The notes: generated by a model not told the origin, from the sequence alone. Shown: positions 1-10,059, counted from the first letter of the stretch. The stretch is DNA of 64,000 bases from Anaeromicrobium sp. (GCF_025210435.1 NZ_JAOART010000032.1:1-64000), one strand, 5' to 3'. Program-made: numbers and translations.

Positions 1-175
1 AAATCTTTGGAACCCTGGAACGTCACAACATCCTATGCTACTCCAACATGACACATGAACCTATATACGAAGATTCACACTTTCGCTTGTGACAAGGACT
101 TGGGTGGAAAAGATTTTCAATATATTTTCCTGAAATAGGCTCACATAAAGCAAGTTTATACGCCAGAAATCTATA
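1..175 (+). repeat. Family A foldback repeat, copy 1 (cut by window edge)
   Basis: This stretch downstream of dnaK matches the three other family A copies at 16401, 17281 and 57633. It contains the shared core GGAACGTCACAACATCC and, near 82-101, the TTCACACTTTCGCTTGTGAC segment. The arms AATCTTT near the start and AAAGATTTTC near 110-119 pair with each other, and the right end GAAATCTATA at 166-175 matches the family terminus. The left end lies outside the window. It is non-coding. It could be a MITE or a structured RNA; four same-orientation copies favour a mobile repeat. Confidence 0.8.
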
Positions 176-192
176 CTTCTATACAATCTGAA

Positions 193-212
193 GGCACCCA
201 TTTAAGGGTGCC
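193..212 (-). terminator. Hairpin after dnaK, possible attenuator
   Basis: A perfect 7-bp stem GGCACCC/GGGTGCC lies 20 bp past the dnaK stop. On the minus strand it is not followed by a clear U-run, so it may slow transcription or protect a processed 3' end rather than act as a full terminator. It lies where dnaJ would be expected to follow outside the window. Confidence 0.45.
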
Positions 213-231
213 CTAGGTTTAACAATCTAAA

Positions 232-2064
232 TTACTTATCTTCATCTACTACTTCGTAGTCTGCATCTACCACATTATCATCTTGTGGATTAGCTCCTGG
301 TTGACCTTCTGCTCCACCTTGAGCTTGAGCTGCTTGCTCATACATTTTTTGTGATATGGCATGGAACTCAGTAGTTAATTCCTCTGTAGCCTTATTGATA
401 GCTTCTATATCATCTCCCTCTAAAGATTTCTTTAGAGTTTCTAAAGCTGCCTCTACTTTAGCTTTTTCCTCGGCACTAATCTTGTCTCCAACTTCTTTTA
501 ATGTCTTTTCCGTTTCATAAGCTAATGAATCAGCCTTATTTCTTGACTCTATAGCTTCTTTAATTTTCTTGTCTTCTTCAGCAAATTTTTCTGCATCTCT
601 TACCTTTTGTTCTATTTCTTCATCGCTTAAATTAGTTGATGCTGAAATAGTGATCTTTTGCTCTTTTCCAGTTCCCTTATCCTTTGCACTAACATTAACT
701 ATACCATTAGCATCAATATCAAAAGTTACTTCTATTTGAGGAATTCCCCTTGGTGCTGGCATAATTCCATCTAATTGGAATCTTCCTAATGTAGTGTTGT
801 CTCCTGCCATTTGTCTTTCACCTTGTAATACGTGAATATCAACAGATGGTTGATTGTCTGCTGCTGTAGAGAATACTTGGCTCTTCTTTGTAGGAATAGT
901 AGTATTTCTTTCAATAAGCTTAGTAAATACTCCACCTAAAGTTTCAATACCTAAAGATAAAGGAGTTACGTCTAATAGTAATACATCCTTAACTTCTCCC
1001 GTTAATACTCCCGCTTGAATAGCAGCTCCAAGTGCAACACACTCGTCTGGATTAACCCCCTTATGTGGGTCCTTTCCAGTAAGTTTTTTAACTTCATCTT
1101 GAACTGCTGGAATTCTAGTTGAACCTCCAACTAAAATTACCTTCTCAATATCTGCAGAGCTTAAGTTTCCATCAGCTAAAGCTTTCTTAGTAGGTTCCAT
1201 AGTATTTTCTACTAAAACTGATGTTAATTGGTTGAATTTAGCTCTTGTTAAATCCATATTTAAATGAAGTGGACCTTCTGCAGTTGCTGTAATAAAAGGT
1301 AAATTAATATTAGTACTTTGAGCACTAGATAATTCCTTCTTAGCCTTTTCTGCAGCTTCTTTTAATCTTTGTAAAGACATTTTATCTTTTCTTAAATCTA
1401 CTCCATGTTCCTTCATGAATGACTCTGCTAAGAAGTTCATTACAGCCTCATCAAAGTCATCTCCACCTAAATGGTTATTTCCATTAGTAGCAAGAACTTC
1501 AAATACTCCATCTCCAAGTTCCAATGCCGACACGTCGAATGTTCCACCACCTAGGTCAAATACCATAATCTTGTGATGATCCGTTTCCTTATCTAATCCA
1601 TAAGCAAGGGACGCTGCCGTTGGCTCATTTATTATTCTCTTTACTTCAAGACCTGCTATTTTACCAGCATCCTTAGTTGCTTGTCTTTGACTATCTGTAA
1701 AGTAAGCAGGAACTGTAATAACAGCCTCAGTTACCTTTTCACCTAAGTAACTCTCTGCATCGGCCTTTAACTTTGAAAGAATCATAGCTGATATTTCTTG
1801 TGGACTATATTCTTTTCCATCTATTTCAACTTTATAGTCTGTTCCCATATGTCTTTTTATTGACATTATTGTTCTTTCTGGATTTGTTATTGCTTGTCTT
1901 TTTGCAGTTTCTCCTACTAATCTTTCTCCATTTTTTGAGAATGCCACTATAGAAGGAGTAGTTCTATTTCCCTCTGCATTAGGAATAACTACTGGTTCTC
2001 CACCTTCTAAAACTGCTACACATGAGTTAGTTGTACCTAAATCGATACCTATTACTTTACCCAT
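232..2064 (-). CDS. dnaK: Chaperone protein DnaK (Hsp70)
   Basis: This is a 610-residue Hsp70 chaperone, which folds and disaggregates cytoplasmic proteins in cycles of ATP hydrolysis with GrpE and DnaJ. The N-terminal ATPase domain opens with [17 protein letters not shown] and carries [12 protein letters not shown] near residue 170 and the VGGSTRIP loop near 315. The substrate-binding domain follows from about 380, then a helical lid, ending in the acidic tail [11 protein letters not shown]. The length is normal for Gram-positive DnaK, which lacks an insertion found in proteobacteria. AAGGAGGAG sits 7 bp before the ATG. It follows grpE and hrcA in the usual order and is expected to be under the CIRCE operator upstream of hrcA. 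dnaJ would lie beyond the left edge. Confidence 0.99.
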   Translation of the reverse strand: MGKVIGIDLGTTNSCVAVLEGGEPVVIPNAEGNRTTPSIVAFSKNGERLVGETAKRQAITNPERTIMSIKRHMGTDYKVEIDGKEYSPQEISAMILSKLKADAESYLGEKVTEAVITVPAYFTDSQRQATKDAGKIAGLEVKRIINEPTAASLAYGLDKETDHHKIMVFDLGGGTFDVSALELGDGVFEVLATNGNNHLGGDDFDEAVMNFLAESFMKEHGVDLRKDKMSLQRLKEAAEKAKKELSSAQSTNINLPFITATAEGPLHLNMDLTRAKFNQLTSVLVENTMEPTKKALADGNLSSADIEKVILVGGSTRIPAVQDEVKKLTGKDPHKGVNPDECVALGAAIQAGVLTGEVKDVLLLDVTPLSLGIETLGGVFTKLIERNTTIPTKKSQVFSTAADNQPSVDIHVLQGERQMAGDNTTLGRFQLDGIMPAPRGIPQIEVTFDIDANGIVNVSAKDKGTGKEQKITISASTNLSDEEIEQKVRDAEKFAEEDKKIKEAIESRNKADSLAYETEKTLKEVGDKISAEEKAKVEAALETLKKSLEGDDIEAINKATEELTTEFHAISQKMYEQAAQAQGGAEGQPGANPQDDNVVDADYEVVDEDK

Positions 2065-2105
2065 TTTAAATCTCCTCCTTCAATATATATATAAATTTTA
2101 AAATT

Positions 2106-2657
2106 TTATTTAATAACTTTAACCATACTAGGGCGTATTACTTTTTCATTTAATATGTAACCCTTTTGAAATTCCTCTTGGATAGTATCAGGTTCCACAT
2201 CATCTGAACTATCTTGCATAACTGCATGATGGTAATTTGGATCAAACTGATTTCCCACTGCCTCTATGGCTTCTAAACCATTTTTTCCAAGAATATCAAC
2301 AAATTGCTTTAGAATCATATCTATTCCATTGAAAAATGATTCGTCTTTTATTTCATCCTTATGAGAATTAATAGCTCTCTCTAAATTATCTAAAATAGGC
2401 AATAGATCAACAATTAACTTTTCATTTGCCAATTTGTATATGTCACTTTTCTCCTTTTCAACTCTTCTCTTAAAGTTTTGAAAATCAGCAGTCATTCTTA
2501 GATATTTTGTATTTAATTCTTCATTCTCCTGCTTAATCTTTTCTAACTCATTATTAGTATTTTCTACTTCTTCTATCTTTTCTTCTACAGATTCATCTTT
2601 AACCTCTTCAATTATTTCTTCTATTTCCTCTTGATCTTGAGAATTTATATTCTCCAT
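2106..2657 (-). CDS. grpE: GrpE, nucleotide exchange factor of DnaK
   Basis: GrpE dimers release ADP from DnaK. The protein has a very acidic N-terminal tail (many E/D in the first 45 residues), a long coiled coil containing TADFQNFKRRVEKEK, and the C-terminal beta domain ending in the conserved GYILNEKVIRPSMVKV. I chose the ATG at 2657 (183 aa) because AGGTG lies 6 bp upstream of it; a GTG three codons earlier is possible but has poorer spacing. It sits between hrcA and dnaK, 41 bp from dnaK, as part of the heat-shock operon. Confidence 0.97.
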   Translation of the reverse strand: MENINSQDQEEIEEIIEEVKDESVEEKIEEVENTNNELEKIKQENEELNTKYLRMTADFQNFKRRVEKEKSDIYKLANEKLIVDLLPILDNLERAINSHKDEIKDESFFNGIDMILKQFVDILGKNGLEAIEAVGNQFDPNYHHAVMQDSSDDVEPDTIQEEFQKGYILNEKVIRPSMVKVIK

Positions 2658-2701
2658 TCCATTCACCTACCTGATTTCTTAATTTAATTAAAATTTTCAT
2701 G

Positions 2702-2738
2702 AATAAGACCTAGTCCTAATGAAGGACTAAGCTTATTT
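2702..2738 (-). terminator. Hairpin between hrcA and grpE
   Basis: An inverted repeat with roughly 15-bp arms (AATAAGACCTAGTCC and GGACTAAGCTTATT with one mismatch) lies in the hrcA-grpE gap. No U-run follows it on the minus strand. It could be an attenuator or processing hairpin setting the lower level of hrcA relative to grpE-dnaK. Confidence 0.45.
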
Positions 2739-2760
2739 TGTTTTTAATCTTAAACAATAT

Positions 2761-3786
2761 TTATTTATTATCTTTCAATATTTTACTTAAGCTGTTAGTT
2801 ATGCAGGATACTACTGATGTTATATGGTTATAGTCCATTCTAGTTGGCCCTATTACTCCAATTTTCCCTATTATAAGTCCCTTATACTTATAAGTAGCTG
2901 TAATTAAACTACATTCCTTCATTTCTTCAAACTCATTTTCTTTACCTATTTTTATGTTAAGTGCTTCCTGTGAATTGAGAAGCAAACTTATCAAGTTGTC
3001 TTTTCTTCCTAATAATTTCATGAATTTTTTTGCCTTTTCTATGTCATTATACTCAGGCAAATCAAATATATTTGCAATACCTTCTAAATATAATTCCACA
3101 TTAATCATATCTTCAATAGTGCTTATTAAAGCTGGCAATATGGATTCCACAATTCGTGTATACCTTAGGGCTTCCTCATAGACCATTTTAATTAGGGAGG
3201 GATTTATCTCTCCAATCCTTAAATTCTTTAACTTTGATTCTAAAACATTAGATAATAGTTCTAACTCGCCTACATTATAGGGTTCTTTACTTCTTATGAC
3301 AGTATTTTTCACTTCTCCTGTCTCAGATACTATAATCAATAATATGCTTCTTGAATCAATAGGTACTAATTTTACACCCTTTAATATACCTTCTCTCAAT
3401 TGAGGGGATAGGGCCACAGATGTAAGCTTAGTAGTTTTAGAAATAAATTTAGCCGTTTGACTAATTGCCTGTTCCATTTGGCTTATGCTACTTATATACT
3501 TTTTTTCTAATTCCCTATTAAGCTTCTTATCAACTTTCAAGTCATTAATCATATTATCCACATATAGCCTATACGCCTTATCTGATGGAATCCTTCCAGC
3601 AGATGTATAGGGCTGACTTAAGTATCCTAAATCTTCTAAATCAGACATTTCATTCCTTATAGTAGCAGAACTCACTCCTAGATTATACTTTTTAGCTAGT
3701 GTGCGTGAGCCTACAGGCTCTGCCGTTTCTATGAAATCTCTTATTATGGCCTGTAGAATTTTCAGTTTTCTTTCTTCCAGTTCCAT
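2761..3786 (-). CDS. hrcA: Heat-inducible transcription repressor HrcA
   Basis: HrcA represses class I heat-shock genes by binding CIRCE operators, with GroEL as its activity sensor. The 341-residue protein has an N-terminal winged helix (EERKLKILQAIIRDFIETAEPVGSRTLAK, then SSATIRNEMSDLEDLGYL) and a GAF-like C-terminal domain ending GPTRMDYNHITSVVSCITN. The length matches the family. The ATG at 3786 has AGGGGTGA 5 bp upstream. A GTG eight codons earlier lies inside the CIRCE element and is unlikely to be the start. It is first in the hrcA-grpE-dnaK cluster and should be autoregulated. Confidence 0.97.
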   Translation of the reverse strand: MELEERKLKILQAIIRDFIETAEPVGSRTLAKKYNLGVSSATIRNEMSDLEDLGYLSQPYTSAGRIPSDKAYRLYVDNMINDLKVDKKLNRELEKKYISSISQMEQAISQTAKFISKTTKLTSVALSPQLREGILKGVKLVPIDSRSILLIIVSETGEVKNTVIRSKEPYNVGELELLSNVLESKLKNLRIGEINPSLIKMVYEEALRYTRIVESILPALISTIEDMINVELYLEGIANIFDLPEYNDIEKAKKFMKLLGRKDNLISLLLNSQEALNIKIGKENEFEEMKECSLITATYKYKGLIIGKIGVIGPTRMDYNHITSVVSCITNSLSKILKDNK

Positions 3787-3803
3787 AATATCACCCCTAA
3801 TTG

Positions 3804-3830
3804 TTAGCACTCTCTATCATTGAGTGCTAA
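3804..3830 (-). promoter_or_regulatory. CIRCE operator (HrcA binding site)
   Basis: The sequence is TTAGCACTC, nine bases, GAGTGCTAA, an exact match to the known CIRCE consensus with its 9-bp spacer. It ends 17 bp before the hrcA ATG at 3786. By established knowledge HrcA binds here to repress the hrcA-grpE-dnaK operon until heat stress. Confidence 0.97.
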
Positions 3831-3882
3831 ACTATTATGTTTTTAAATTATCATTAATGAAATAATTTGTCAATATGTTTTT

Positions 3883-5022
3883 TTACTCTATTAAAAATTC
3901 CATAAATACTTGATTTGATAGATCAATTCCCTTTGGTGTTAAAAATAGGTATTTCCCCTCTTTTTTTAACAACTTTTCACCTATAAGTTTTTTCATTTGT
4001 TTTTCATAAATTTTTTCAATGTCCACCTTATATTTTTCATTTAGTTCATGAATATTTATACCTTTTACCAACCTTAGTCCTAAAAACATACATTCACTTA
4101 TATGACTCTTCATACTGTTCACTTCTTCTACAATATGGATTTCATTCCCAATATTTAAATTTTTAATATATTCATTCATATCTATAAGATTTGAAGTTCT
4201 AGTTTTATTTATGTATGAATGGGCACCTAATCCCACACCAATATATTCATGATTTTTCCAATAAATCATATTATGTACACTTTCATATGTATTTTTTGAA
4301 AAATTTGATATTTCATAGTGAATATAATTATTTTTAGTCAATATGTCTTTGGCTAAATAATACATTTTTCTATCTTCTTCTTCCGATGGTAACTTTAATA
4401 GGCCTTTATCATACTTCCTTGCAAATATGGTATTATCTTCTATCTTTAAACTATAAGATGATATATGTTCTGGATTTAACTTAACTATATTTTCTAATGT
4501 TTCTCTCCACTCCTCTATAGTCTGATTTGGAAGGCCAAACATTAAATCCACATTTATATTTTTAAAGCCCACTTCCCTGGCCAACTTAAAATTTTGTACA
4601 AAGTCATCCTTAGTATGAATTCTCCCAATTTCTCTTAGGATATGATCTTGCCAAGCCTGAAATCCCATACTAATCCTATTTATTCCACTTTCTAAGTAAA
4701 ATTCTAATTTTTCCCTGTCTAGAGTTCCTGGATTTGATTCTATTGTAAATTCTAAATCTTTTTTCATTTTTAAATTAATATTTATATAATCTAATATTTT
4801 CTTCATTTGGGTTATTGGAAGTAAGGATGGAGTTCCTCCACCTATGAAAATGGATTTTATTATATACTGAGATAACAACTCTTTTTTCATTTGAAATTCT
4901 TTAATCATGGCTTCCACATAGGAACTCCATCTATCTTCCATATTTGAATGAGAATTAAAATCACAATAAAAACATTTACTGTGACAAAAGGGAATATGTA
5001 TATATAATCCTATTTCTTTCAT
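3883..5022 (-). CDS. hemW: Radical SAM protein HemW (heme chaperone, HemN-like)
   Basis: The 379-residue protein is a HemW-type radical SAM enzyme, a heme-trafficking protein related to oxygen-independent coproporphyrinogen III oxidase. The iron-sulfur motif CHSKCFYC (CX3CX2C) is near residue 15, followed by the family's FIGGGTPSLL and NPGTLD motifs, GFQAWQD and MFGLPNQT. The C-terminal HemN domain includes FLGLRLVKGI. HemW lacks the extra N-terminal residues HemN uses for decarboxylation, so I prefer HemW. The ATG at 5022 has AAAGGTG 7 bp upstream; a GTG three codons earlier overlaps that site. It lies between lepA and hrcA, a common order in Clostridia. Confidence 0.93.
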   Translation of the reverse strand: MKEIGLYIHIPFCHSKCFYCDFNSHSNMEDRWSSYVEAMIKEFQMKKELLSQYIIKSIFIGGGTPSLLPITQMKKILDYININLKMKKDLEFTIESNPGTLDREKLEFYLESGINRISMGFQAWQDHILREIGRIHTKDDFVQNFKLAREVGFKNINVDLMFGLPNQTIEEWRETLENIVKLNPEHISSYSLKIEDNTIFARKYDKGLLKLPSEEEDRKMYYLAKDILTKNNYIHYEISNFSKNTYESVHNMIYWKNHEYIGVGLGAHSYINKTRTSNLIDMNEYIKNLNIGNEIHIVEEVNSMKSHISECMFLGLRLVKGINIHELNEKYKVDIEKIYEKQMKKLIGEKLLKKEGKYLFLTPKGIDLSNQVFMEFLIE

Positions 5023-5028
5023 AATAAA

Positions 5029-5050
5029 CACCTTTCATATGCCTTAATCT
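5029..5050 (-). repeat. Family B repeat end supplying the hemW leader
   Basis: On the minus strand this reads TTAAGGCATATGAAAGGTG, which resembles the left end of the family B repeat (TTAAGGCATATGAAAGAAA at 53782). The AAAGGTG serving as hemW ribosome binding site lies at its edge. No matching right end is present nearby, so this may be a remnant or a chance match. Confidence 0.4.
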
Positions 5051-5061
5051 TTTTTTAATAA

Positions 5062-5088
5062 AAATAGCCACCTAAAGGTGACTATTTT
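5062..5088 (-). terminator. Terminator after lepA
   Basis: A hairpin AATAGTCACC/GGTGGCTATT with a 4-base loop, followed on the minus strand by TTTATT. It overlaps the lepA stop codon and would separate lepA from hemW. Confidence 0.7.
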
Positions 5089-6896
5089 GAATCATCATAT
5101 TTTAATACGGCCATAAATGCATCCTGAGGAACTTCAACATTTCCTAATTGACGCATTCTCTTCTTACCTTCTTTTTGCTTTTCAAGTAACTTTTTCTTTC
5201 TACTTATATCTCCACCATAACATTTTGCCAATACGTCTTTTCTCATAGCTTTAATAGTTTCTCTAGCTATTACCTTATTTCCAATAGCCGCTTGAATAGG
5301 TATAGCAAACATATGTCTAGGAATTACTTCCTTTAATTTTTCACATACTATTCTTCCCCTAGAGGCAGCTTTAGATTCATGAACAATCATAGAAAATGCA
5401 TCTACCACTTCTTTGTTAAGTAATATATCCATTTTAACTAGTTCAGATCTTTCATATCCCTTTAACTCGTAATCTAGGGAACCATATCCCCTAGTCTTTG
5501 ATTTTAATGCATCAAAGAAATCATATATTACCTCATTTAAAGGAAGGTCATAATTAAGAGCTACTCTTCTTTCATCTATATATTCCATATTCTTCATATT
5601 TCCACGTCTATCTTGGCAAAGTTCCATTACATTTCCCACATACTCATTAGGAATCATAATCTTTGCATCTACTATGGGCTCTTCCATGAAAGATATCTCT
5701 TCCCTTGGAGGTAAATTTGTAGGATTTTGTATCATTAATACTTCCCCATCAGTTTTTGTAACCCTATATATAACACTAGGAGATGTGGTTATTAATCCTA
5801 AATTAAATTCTCTTTCTAATCTTTCTTGGATTATTTCCATATGAAGTAATCCTAAGAATCCACATCTAAATCCAAATCCTAATGCATTTGAAGTTTCCGC
5901 TTCAAATTCTAAAGATGCATCATTAACTTGAAGTTTCTCAAGGGCATCACGAACGTTTTCATATTTTTCACCCTCTGCCGGATAAATACCACAATAAACC
6001 ATTGGAATTACCTCTTTGTATCCTGGTAGTGGTTCATCAGTTGGATTATCAGCATGGGTTACAGTGTCTCCAACTTCCACTTCTCCCACATTTTTAACAC
6101 TAGCAGTTATGTATCCCACATCGCCTGCTCTTAATATATCTGTAGCCATGGCACTTGGTGTAAATACCCCTACTTCCGTCACTTCAAATTTTTTGCCTGT
6201 TGCCATCATTAAAATCTTATCTCCACGCTTTACACTGCCTTCTCTTACTCTTGTGTAAGCTACTACACCCTTATAACTATCATAGTAGGAGTCAAATACT
6301 AAAGCCTTAAGAGGTGCATCCTCATCTCCACTTGGGCTTGGTACATATTTAACTACTGCTTCTAATACATCTTCTATGTTTAAGCCTTCCTTTGCGGAAA
6401 TAAGAGGTGCATTACTTGCATCTATACCTATAATGTCTTCCACTTCTTCTTTTATCTCATCTGGTCTTGCACTTGGTAAATCTATTTTATTTATAACAGG
6501 AACTATTTCTAGATCTTGTTCTAATGCTAAATATACATTGGCTAATGTTTGTGCCTCTACACCCTGGGCTGCATCTACTACCAATACAGCTCCCTCACAA
6601 GCTGCTAAACTTCGTGAAACTTCATAAGTAAAATCCACATGCCCTGGTGTATCTATTAAATTCAATATATATTCTTCACCATCTTTGGCCTTGTAAACCA
6701 ATCTAGTACTTTGTAACTTTATAGTAATACCACGTTCTCTCTCTAGTTCCATACTATCTAGTATTTGATCTTTCATTTCCCTTTCCGTTAAAAGACCTGT
6801 CTTTTCTATTAATCTATCTGCCAAAGTAGATTTTCCGTGGTCAATATGCGCTATAATACTAAAATTTCGTATCTGCTTTTGGCGGTTACTACCCAT
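5082..6896 (-). CDS. lepA: Elongation factor 4 (LepA), ribosomal GTPase
   Basis: LepA is a translational GTPase that acts on stalled or misassembled ribosomes. The 604-residue protein shows the G1 motif AHIDHGKST near residue 17, the switch [22 protein letters not shown] for guanine specificity, and the LepA-specific C-terminal region containing GYGSLDYEL and the basic segment [19 protein letters not shown]. The length is typical. AAAAGGAGG precedes the ATG. Its place next to hemW, spoIIP and gpr is the usual clostridial order. Confidence 0.98.
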   Translation of the reverse strand: MGSNRQKQIRNFSIIAHIDHGKSTLADRLIEKTGLLTEREMKDQILDSMELERERGITIKLQSTRLVYKAKDGEEYILNLIDTPGHVDFTYEVSRSLAACEGAVLVVDAAQGVEAQTLANVYLALEQDLEIVPVINKIDLPSARPDEIKEEVEDIIGIDASNAPLISAKEGLNIEDVLEAVVKYVPSPSGDEDAPLKALVFDSYYDSYKGVVAYTRVREGSVKRGDKILMMATGKKFEVTEVGVFTPSAMATDILRAGDVGYITASVKNVGEVEVGDTVTHADNPTDEPLPGYKEVIPMVYCGIYPAEGEKYENVRDALEKLQVNDASLEFEAETSNALGFGFRCGFLGLLHMEIIQERLEREFNLGLITTSPSVIYRVTKTDGEVLMIQNPTNLPPREEISFMEEPIVDAKIMIPNEYVGNVMELCQDRRGNMKNMEYIDERRVALNYDLPLNEVIYDFFDALKSKTRGYGSLDYELKGYERSELVKMDILLNKEVVDAFSMIVHESKAASRGRIVCEKLKEVIPRHMFAIPIQAAIGNKVIARETIKAMRKDVLAKCYGGDISRKKKLLEKQKEGKKRMRQLGNVEVPQDAFMAVLKYDDSK

Positions 6897-7005
6897 TAAT
6901 AGTCCTCCTTTTATTCTTTAAAATCTGTATCATTATATCATAATTTATTGAAATGGTGTAGTTTTACTAACTATTTTAGTATTTATTTTTAAAAGGCAAA
7001 TAAAA

Positions 7006-7043
7006 TAAAAATAAAAATGAATTTTGAAAATCCATTTTTATTT
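7006..7043 (-). terminator. Terminator after small membrane gene
   Basis: An AT-rich inverted repeat (AAATAAAAATGGATTTT with AAAATTCATTTTTATTT) overlaps the end of the upstream minus-strand gene and runs into T-rich sequence on the minus strand. It separates that gene from lepA. Confidence 0.6.
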
Positions 7044-7349
7044 ATGAAAAAAATCATTTTTATTTTGCACATCCCTTATGAAAATATCAATATTATTTTT
7101 TATAGATATATATTTATCTTTAACTTTTTTTTCATCTATGTATAATTTTTCACCACATACATGTATTTCATAAAGGGATTTAGTTATCTTACAATATCCA
7201 AGTGCCATATTATCATCTATTTTATTTAATTGACGAAATGAATTGTCTACAGAAACTATGCCCACAATCATGGTTATCATAATTAATAATATACTCATAC
7301 TTTTGAAAAAGTAATAGTTTTTCTTATTTTTTTCCTCTTTTCTGCCCAT
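7038..7349 (-). CDS. Small single-pass membrane protein, unknown
   Basis: I do not recognise this 103-residue protein. A positively charged N-terminus (MGRKEEKNKKNYYFFKS) precedes one hydrophobic segment (SILLIMITMIVGIVSV, about residues 20-36), so most of the protein is probably outside the membrane. The rest is charged and lysine-rich, with two cysteines (YCKITK and VCGEK) that might form a disulfide or bind metal. The ATG at 7349 is chosen because GGTGAT lies 6 bp before it. It follows spoIIP by about 40 bp and could share its transcript, which would suggest a role in sporulation; that is inference only. Confidence 0.65.
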   Translation of the reverse strand: MGRKEEKNKKNYYFFKSMSILLIMITMIVGIVSVDNSFRQLNKIDDNMALGYCKITKSLYEIHVCGEKLYIDEKKVKDKYISIKNNIDIFIRDVQNKNDFFHK

Positions 7350-7388
7350 TATTATCACCACTAGTATTATGTACCTTAATTTAAGATT

Positions 7389-8561
7389 CTATTCCTTTAT
7401 ATCCTTTATTACTTCATCTAGTATTTTACCAACATAATAAGCTCCTTTAGTAGCCTCTTCTATGTTATTTTGCGTATTACCTATTTCTATTAAAATATAG
7501 TGATCTGAATTATATTCATTAAACTTATATGGCTTTTTAATAGTCTTTTTACAAAGTCCTGGGTAAAGTTCATCACTCTTTCCCTTAATATAGTTTGCAA
7601 AGGCCATTAAATCTTCATAATTTTCGTTTTTAGTTCCTACTACCATACTAAATTTTGCTACCTTTTTACCCTTTATAGTTATATAGCTATTTTTTCTACT
7701 TTCTTCTGAACTTCCCCCTGCGTCCCTATGTATATCAATTATAAAATTGGCTGTAGGATATTTTTTCATGTTGATTTTAAGGGTTGATAATGCCCTTGTG
7801 TAAGATTCCCTATAGGAGGGATAGTCGTGAAGGGTTTCATCATGAACCACATTATACCCCTTATCCTTTAAAGAGTTTGTAAGAACTTCCCCAACTTTTC
7901 TAACAGTATAATCTCTTTTAAGAGAATGGAAATTTCCTTCATCTACAGGAAGATAAGATTCAGTAGCATGGGTATGATAAATAAATATATTTGGTTTTCC
8001 ACTTACAATTTTTAATTTTTTATTTGGTTTTTTTGCTGGTGAAGCGACTATCTTCACCTCATCTGTTTCATCTGGTTCTTTTACTTTTTTTCCTTCTTCT
8101 TCAGTAGTAGTTTTCTCTTCTGCCAAATTTTCATCCTCATTTTTCATGGTAGGTTCAGATTCTATTTTAGGTTCTACCACCTTTTTATTGTGGTCATTAT
8201 AATTTTCCATATCCTCATGGCTATTTTCTAAAATATCTCCCTCAACCTTTAAAAAAGCCTTAGGATCCTTATAGTTAATATCTAGTAACTTGTAAAAAAC
8301 CAATTTAGGAGAGTACTCCTTTTGTACCACTTCCTTTTTGTATGTTACCTCCATAGCAGGTATTCCCTTTAAAAACACAGCCCTTAATATGTCCTTTTTT
8401 ATATTCTTTTCTTCAACTTGGACTTCATAATTTTTATCCTTACTCAATGCTTCTACTGTTATATCATATACATAAAATTTTATGGACAATACAAACAAGG
8501 TTATAGTCAAAATCAGTCCTATCCACTTATATATTTTTTTTAATTCTATAATTTTTATCAA
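7389..8561 (-). CDS. spoIIP: Stage II sporulation protein P (SpoIIP)
   Basis: SpoIIP is the membrane-anchored peptidoglycan amidase/endopeptidase that works with SpoIID and SpoIIM to thin septal wall and drive engulfment. The 390-residue protein has an N-terminal transmembrane helix at about residues 12-30, a low-complexity charged linker (residues 125-180, rich in E/K/T), and the catalytic domain with the hallmarks IFIYHTHATESYLP, NFIIDIHRDAGGSS and LIEIGNTQNNIEEA, which carry the zinc-binding His and Glu residues. It sits between gpr and lepA, its standard neighbours. Expression would be expected in the mother cell under SigE, but I could not assign a promoter. Confidence 0.95.
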   Translation of the reverse strand: MIKIIELKKIYKWIGLILTITLFVLSIKFYVYDITVEALSKDKNYEVQVEEKNIKKDILRAVFLKGIPAMEVTYKKEVVQKEYSPKLVFYKLLDINYKDPKAFLKVEGDILENSHEDMENYNDHNKKVVEPKIESEPTMKNEDENLAEEKTTTEEEGKKVKEPDETDEVKIVASPAKKPNKKLKIVSGKPNIFIYHTHATESYLPVDEGNFHSLKRDYTVRKVGEVLTNSLKDKGYNVVHDETLHDYPSYRESYTRALSTLKINMKKYPTANFIIDIHRDAGGSSEESRKNSYITIKGKKVAKFSMVVGTKNENYEDLMAFANYIKGKSDELYPGLCKKTIKKPYKFNEYNSDHYILIEIGNTQNNIEEATKGAYYVGKILDEVIKDIKE

Positions 8562-8633
8562 TAGGTTCCCCCCTTGCTTGTCTTATGTTTACAAAGAATT
8601 ATATGCTTTAAAATCATGAAATATTCCTTTAAG

Positions 8634-9602
8634 CTAATGTAGATATCTATTTACATCTTTAATTTCAATACCGGGATGTAGGCAAATATTTAAAGCATTA
8701 GCTATTATTTGTGAAATATTTGTAATTATCATATCTATATCCTTAGTAGTTACTATTACATTAGCATTAAAGGGCTCCATAACTTCTCTTATTAATTCAT
8801 ATTTATCTTCATCTTTCATTCCCTTTAGCAAATTGTAAAAGGAAGAACCCTTAGATGTTTGATTAGCAAGATGATTCACCACTAAACTTATGGTATCATT
8901 GGCTAATGTGGCAGCATCTACTACAGTAGGTACTCCTATGGCCAAAACTGGCACACCTAAGGTTTCCTTGCTAAATTCTTTTCTTTTGTTTCCCACACCA
9001 CCACCAGGACTTATTCCCGTATCTGTTATTTGTATAGTTGTGTGAACCCTTTCCATCTTTCTAGATGCTAGTGCATCTATGACCACTACAAAGTCTGGAT
9101 TAGTTTTTTCTACTATCCCCTTTATAATTTCCACCGTTTCAATTCCAGTGGTACCCATAACTCCAGGAGATATGGCACTGACAGATCTCATAGTCTCATC
9201 ATCTTCTTTTTCGTATGCCTCAAAAAAATGTCTAGTCACATATATTTTAGATACTACTTGTGGCCCTAATGCATCTGGAGTTATATCCCAGTTCCCTAAT
9301 CCCACAATTAGGGTTTTAAAATTGTTTTTTTTAGGAACAAAGGCCTTTAACTCTTTCGCTAAAAGTTTACTCATATTGTCTTTTAAATCTGCATCTGCCT
9401 TTTTTAATTGGGGTGCTTCTATGGTAATATACATTCCCTCTGGTTTTCCCATCAACTTACTACCTTCTCCATTAAAAACTTTCACATAGGTAGTTGTGGC
9501 CATATCCTCTTTACGTTGGTCTACAGACACTCCTGGGATTTCGCCACGATTTTCCTCTTGACACATTTCTTGTGCTTCTAAAGCCAAATCTGTTCTTATC
9601 AT
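8634..9602 (-). CDS. gpr: Germination protease GPR
   Basis: GPR is the aspartate-dependent protease (peptidase family A25) that degrades small acid-soluble spore proteins at germination. It is made as a zymogen in the forespore. The 322-residue protein begins MIRTDLALEAQEM, the propeptide start typical of the family, followed by GVSVDQ near the expected autocleavage point. Conserved stretches include IVGLGNWDITPDALGPQVV, ISPGVMGTTGIETVEI, VVIDALASR and DTGISPGGGVGNKR, which carry the catalytic aspartates. The ATG at 9602 is preceded by AGGAGG at 9 bp; an upstream GTG is too close to that site. It is divergent from rpsT and upstream of spoIIP. Confidence 0.97.
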   Translation of the reverse strand: MIRTDLALEAQEMCQEENRGEIPGVSVDQRKEDMATTTYVKVFNGEGSKLMGKPEGMYITIEAPQLKKADADLKDNMSKLLAKELKAFVPKKNNFKTLIVGLGNWDITPDALGPQVVSKIYVTRHFFEAYEKEDDETMRSVSAISPGVMGTTGIETVEIIKGIVEKTNPDFVVVIDALASRKMERVHTTIQITDTGISPGGGVGNKRKEFSKETLGVPVLAIGVPTVVDAATLANDTISLVVNHLANQTSKGSSFYNLLKGMKDEDKYELIREVMEPFNANVIVTTKDIDMIITNISQIIANALNICLHPGIEIKDVNRYLH

Positions 9603-9727
9603 ATACACATACCTCCTATCTTTATATAGTTTTCACCTTTTTATGAAATTTATGTAATTAAAATAAGTAAATATAAGTGTGAATAATTTTTTTGTATATT
9701 GGAAATAAAATAAATATTAGTTTTACC

Positions 9728-9756
9728 TTGCAATTTGAAAACAATCATGATAAAAT
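9728..9756 (+). promoter_or_regulatory. Promoter of rpsT
   Basis: TTGCAA (9728-9733), a 17-bp spacer and TAAAAT (9751-9756) form a SigA-type promoter ending 40 bp before the rpsT start codon. Confidence 0.7.
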
Positions 9757-9795
9757 TACTTTTGTTGAATTGAATGATACAAGGGGGTGAACCGA

Positions 9796-10059
9796 TTGGC
9801 AAATATAAAATCAGCAAAGAAAAGAATTAAAGTTATCGAAGTTAAGACAGCTAGAAACAGAATGGTTAAATCTGCTGTTAAAACTGCTATAAGAAGATTT
9901 AATGAAGCTTTAACTGCTGGAAACATGGAAGAAGCTAAGGCAAAGTTCTCTTTTGCAGAAAAGAAAATCATGCAAGCAGCTTCTAAAGGAATATTCCACA
10001 AGAATAATGCTTCAAGAAAAGTTGCTAAATTAGCTAAGCAGTTAAATGCAGCTATGTAA
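9796..10059 (+). CDS. rpsT: 30S ribosomal protein S20
   Basis: S20 binds 16S rRNA early in 30S subunit assembly. The 87-residue product begins MANIKSAKKRIKVIEVKTARNR, is highly basic, and contains the family's AIRRFNEAL and KGIFHKNNASRKVAKL. The start is TTG at 9796, with AAGGGGGTG 6 bp upstream; a GTG three codons earlier overlaps that Shine-Dalgarno sequence and would give extra residues not seen in S20. A TTG start on an S20 gene is also known elsewhere. It stands alone on the plus strand between gpr and holA with its own promoter and terminator. Confidence 0.98.
   Translation: MANIKSAKKRIKVIEVKTARNRMVKSAVKTAIRRFNEALTAGNMEEAKAKFSFAEKKIMQAASKGIFHKNNASRKVAKLAKQLNAAM

Noticed and set aside
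3786..3810. Upstream GTG start for hrcA
   Set aside because: It lies inside the CIRCE operator and has no ribosome site, whereas the ATG at 3786 has AGGGGTGA at good spacing.
9756..10001. Minus-strand frame over rpsT
   Set aside because: It is the shadow of the clear S20 coding sequence.
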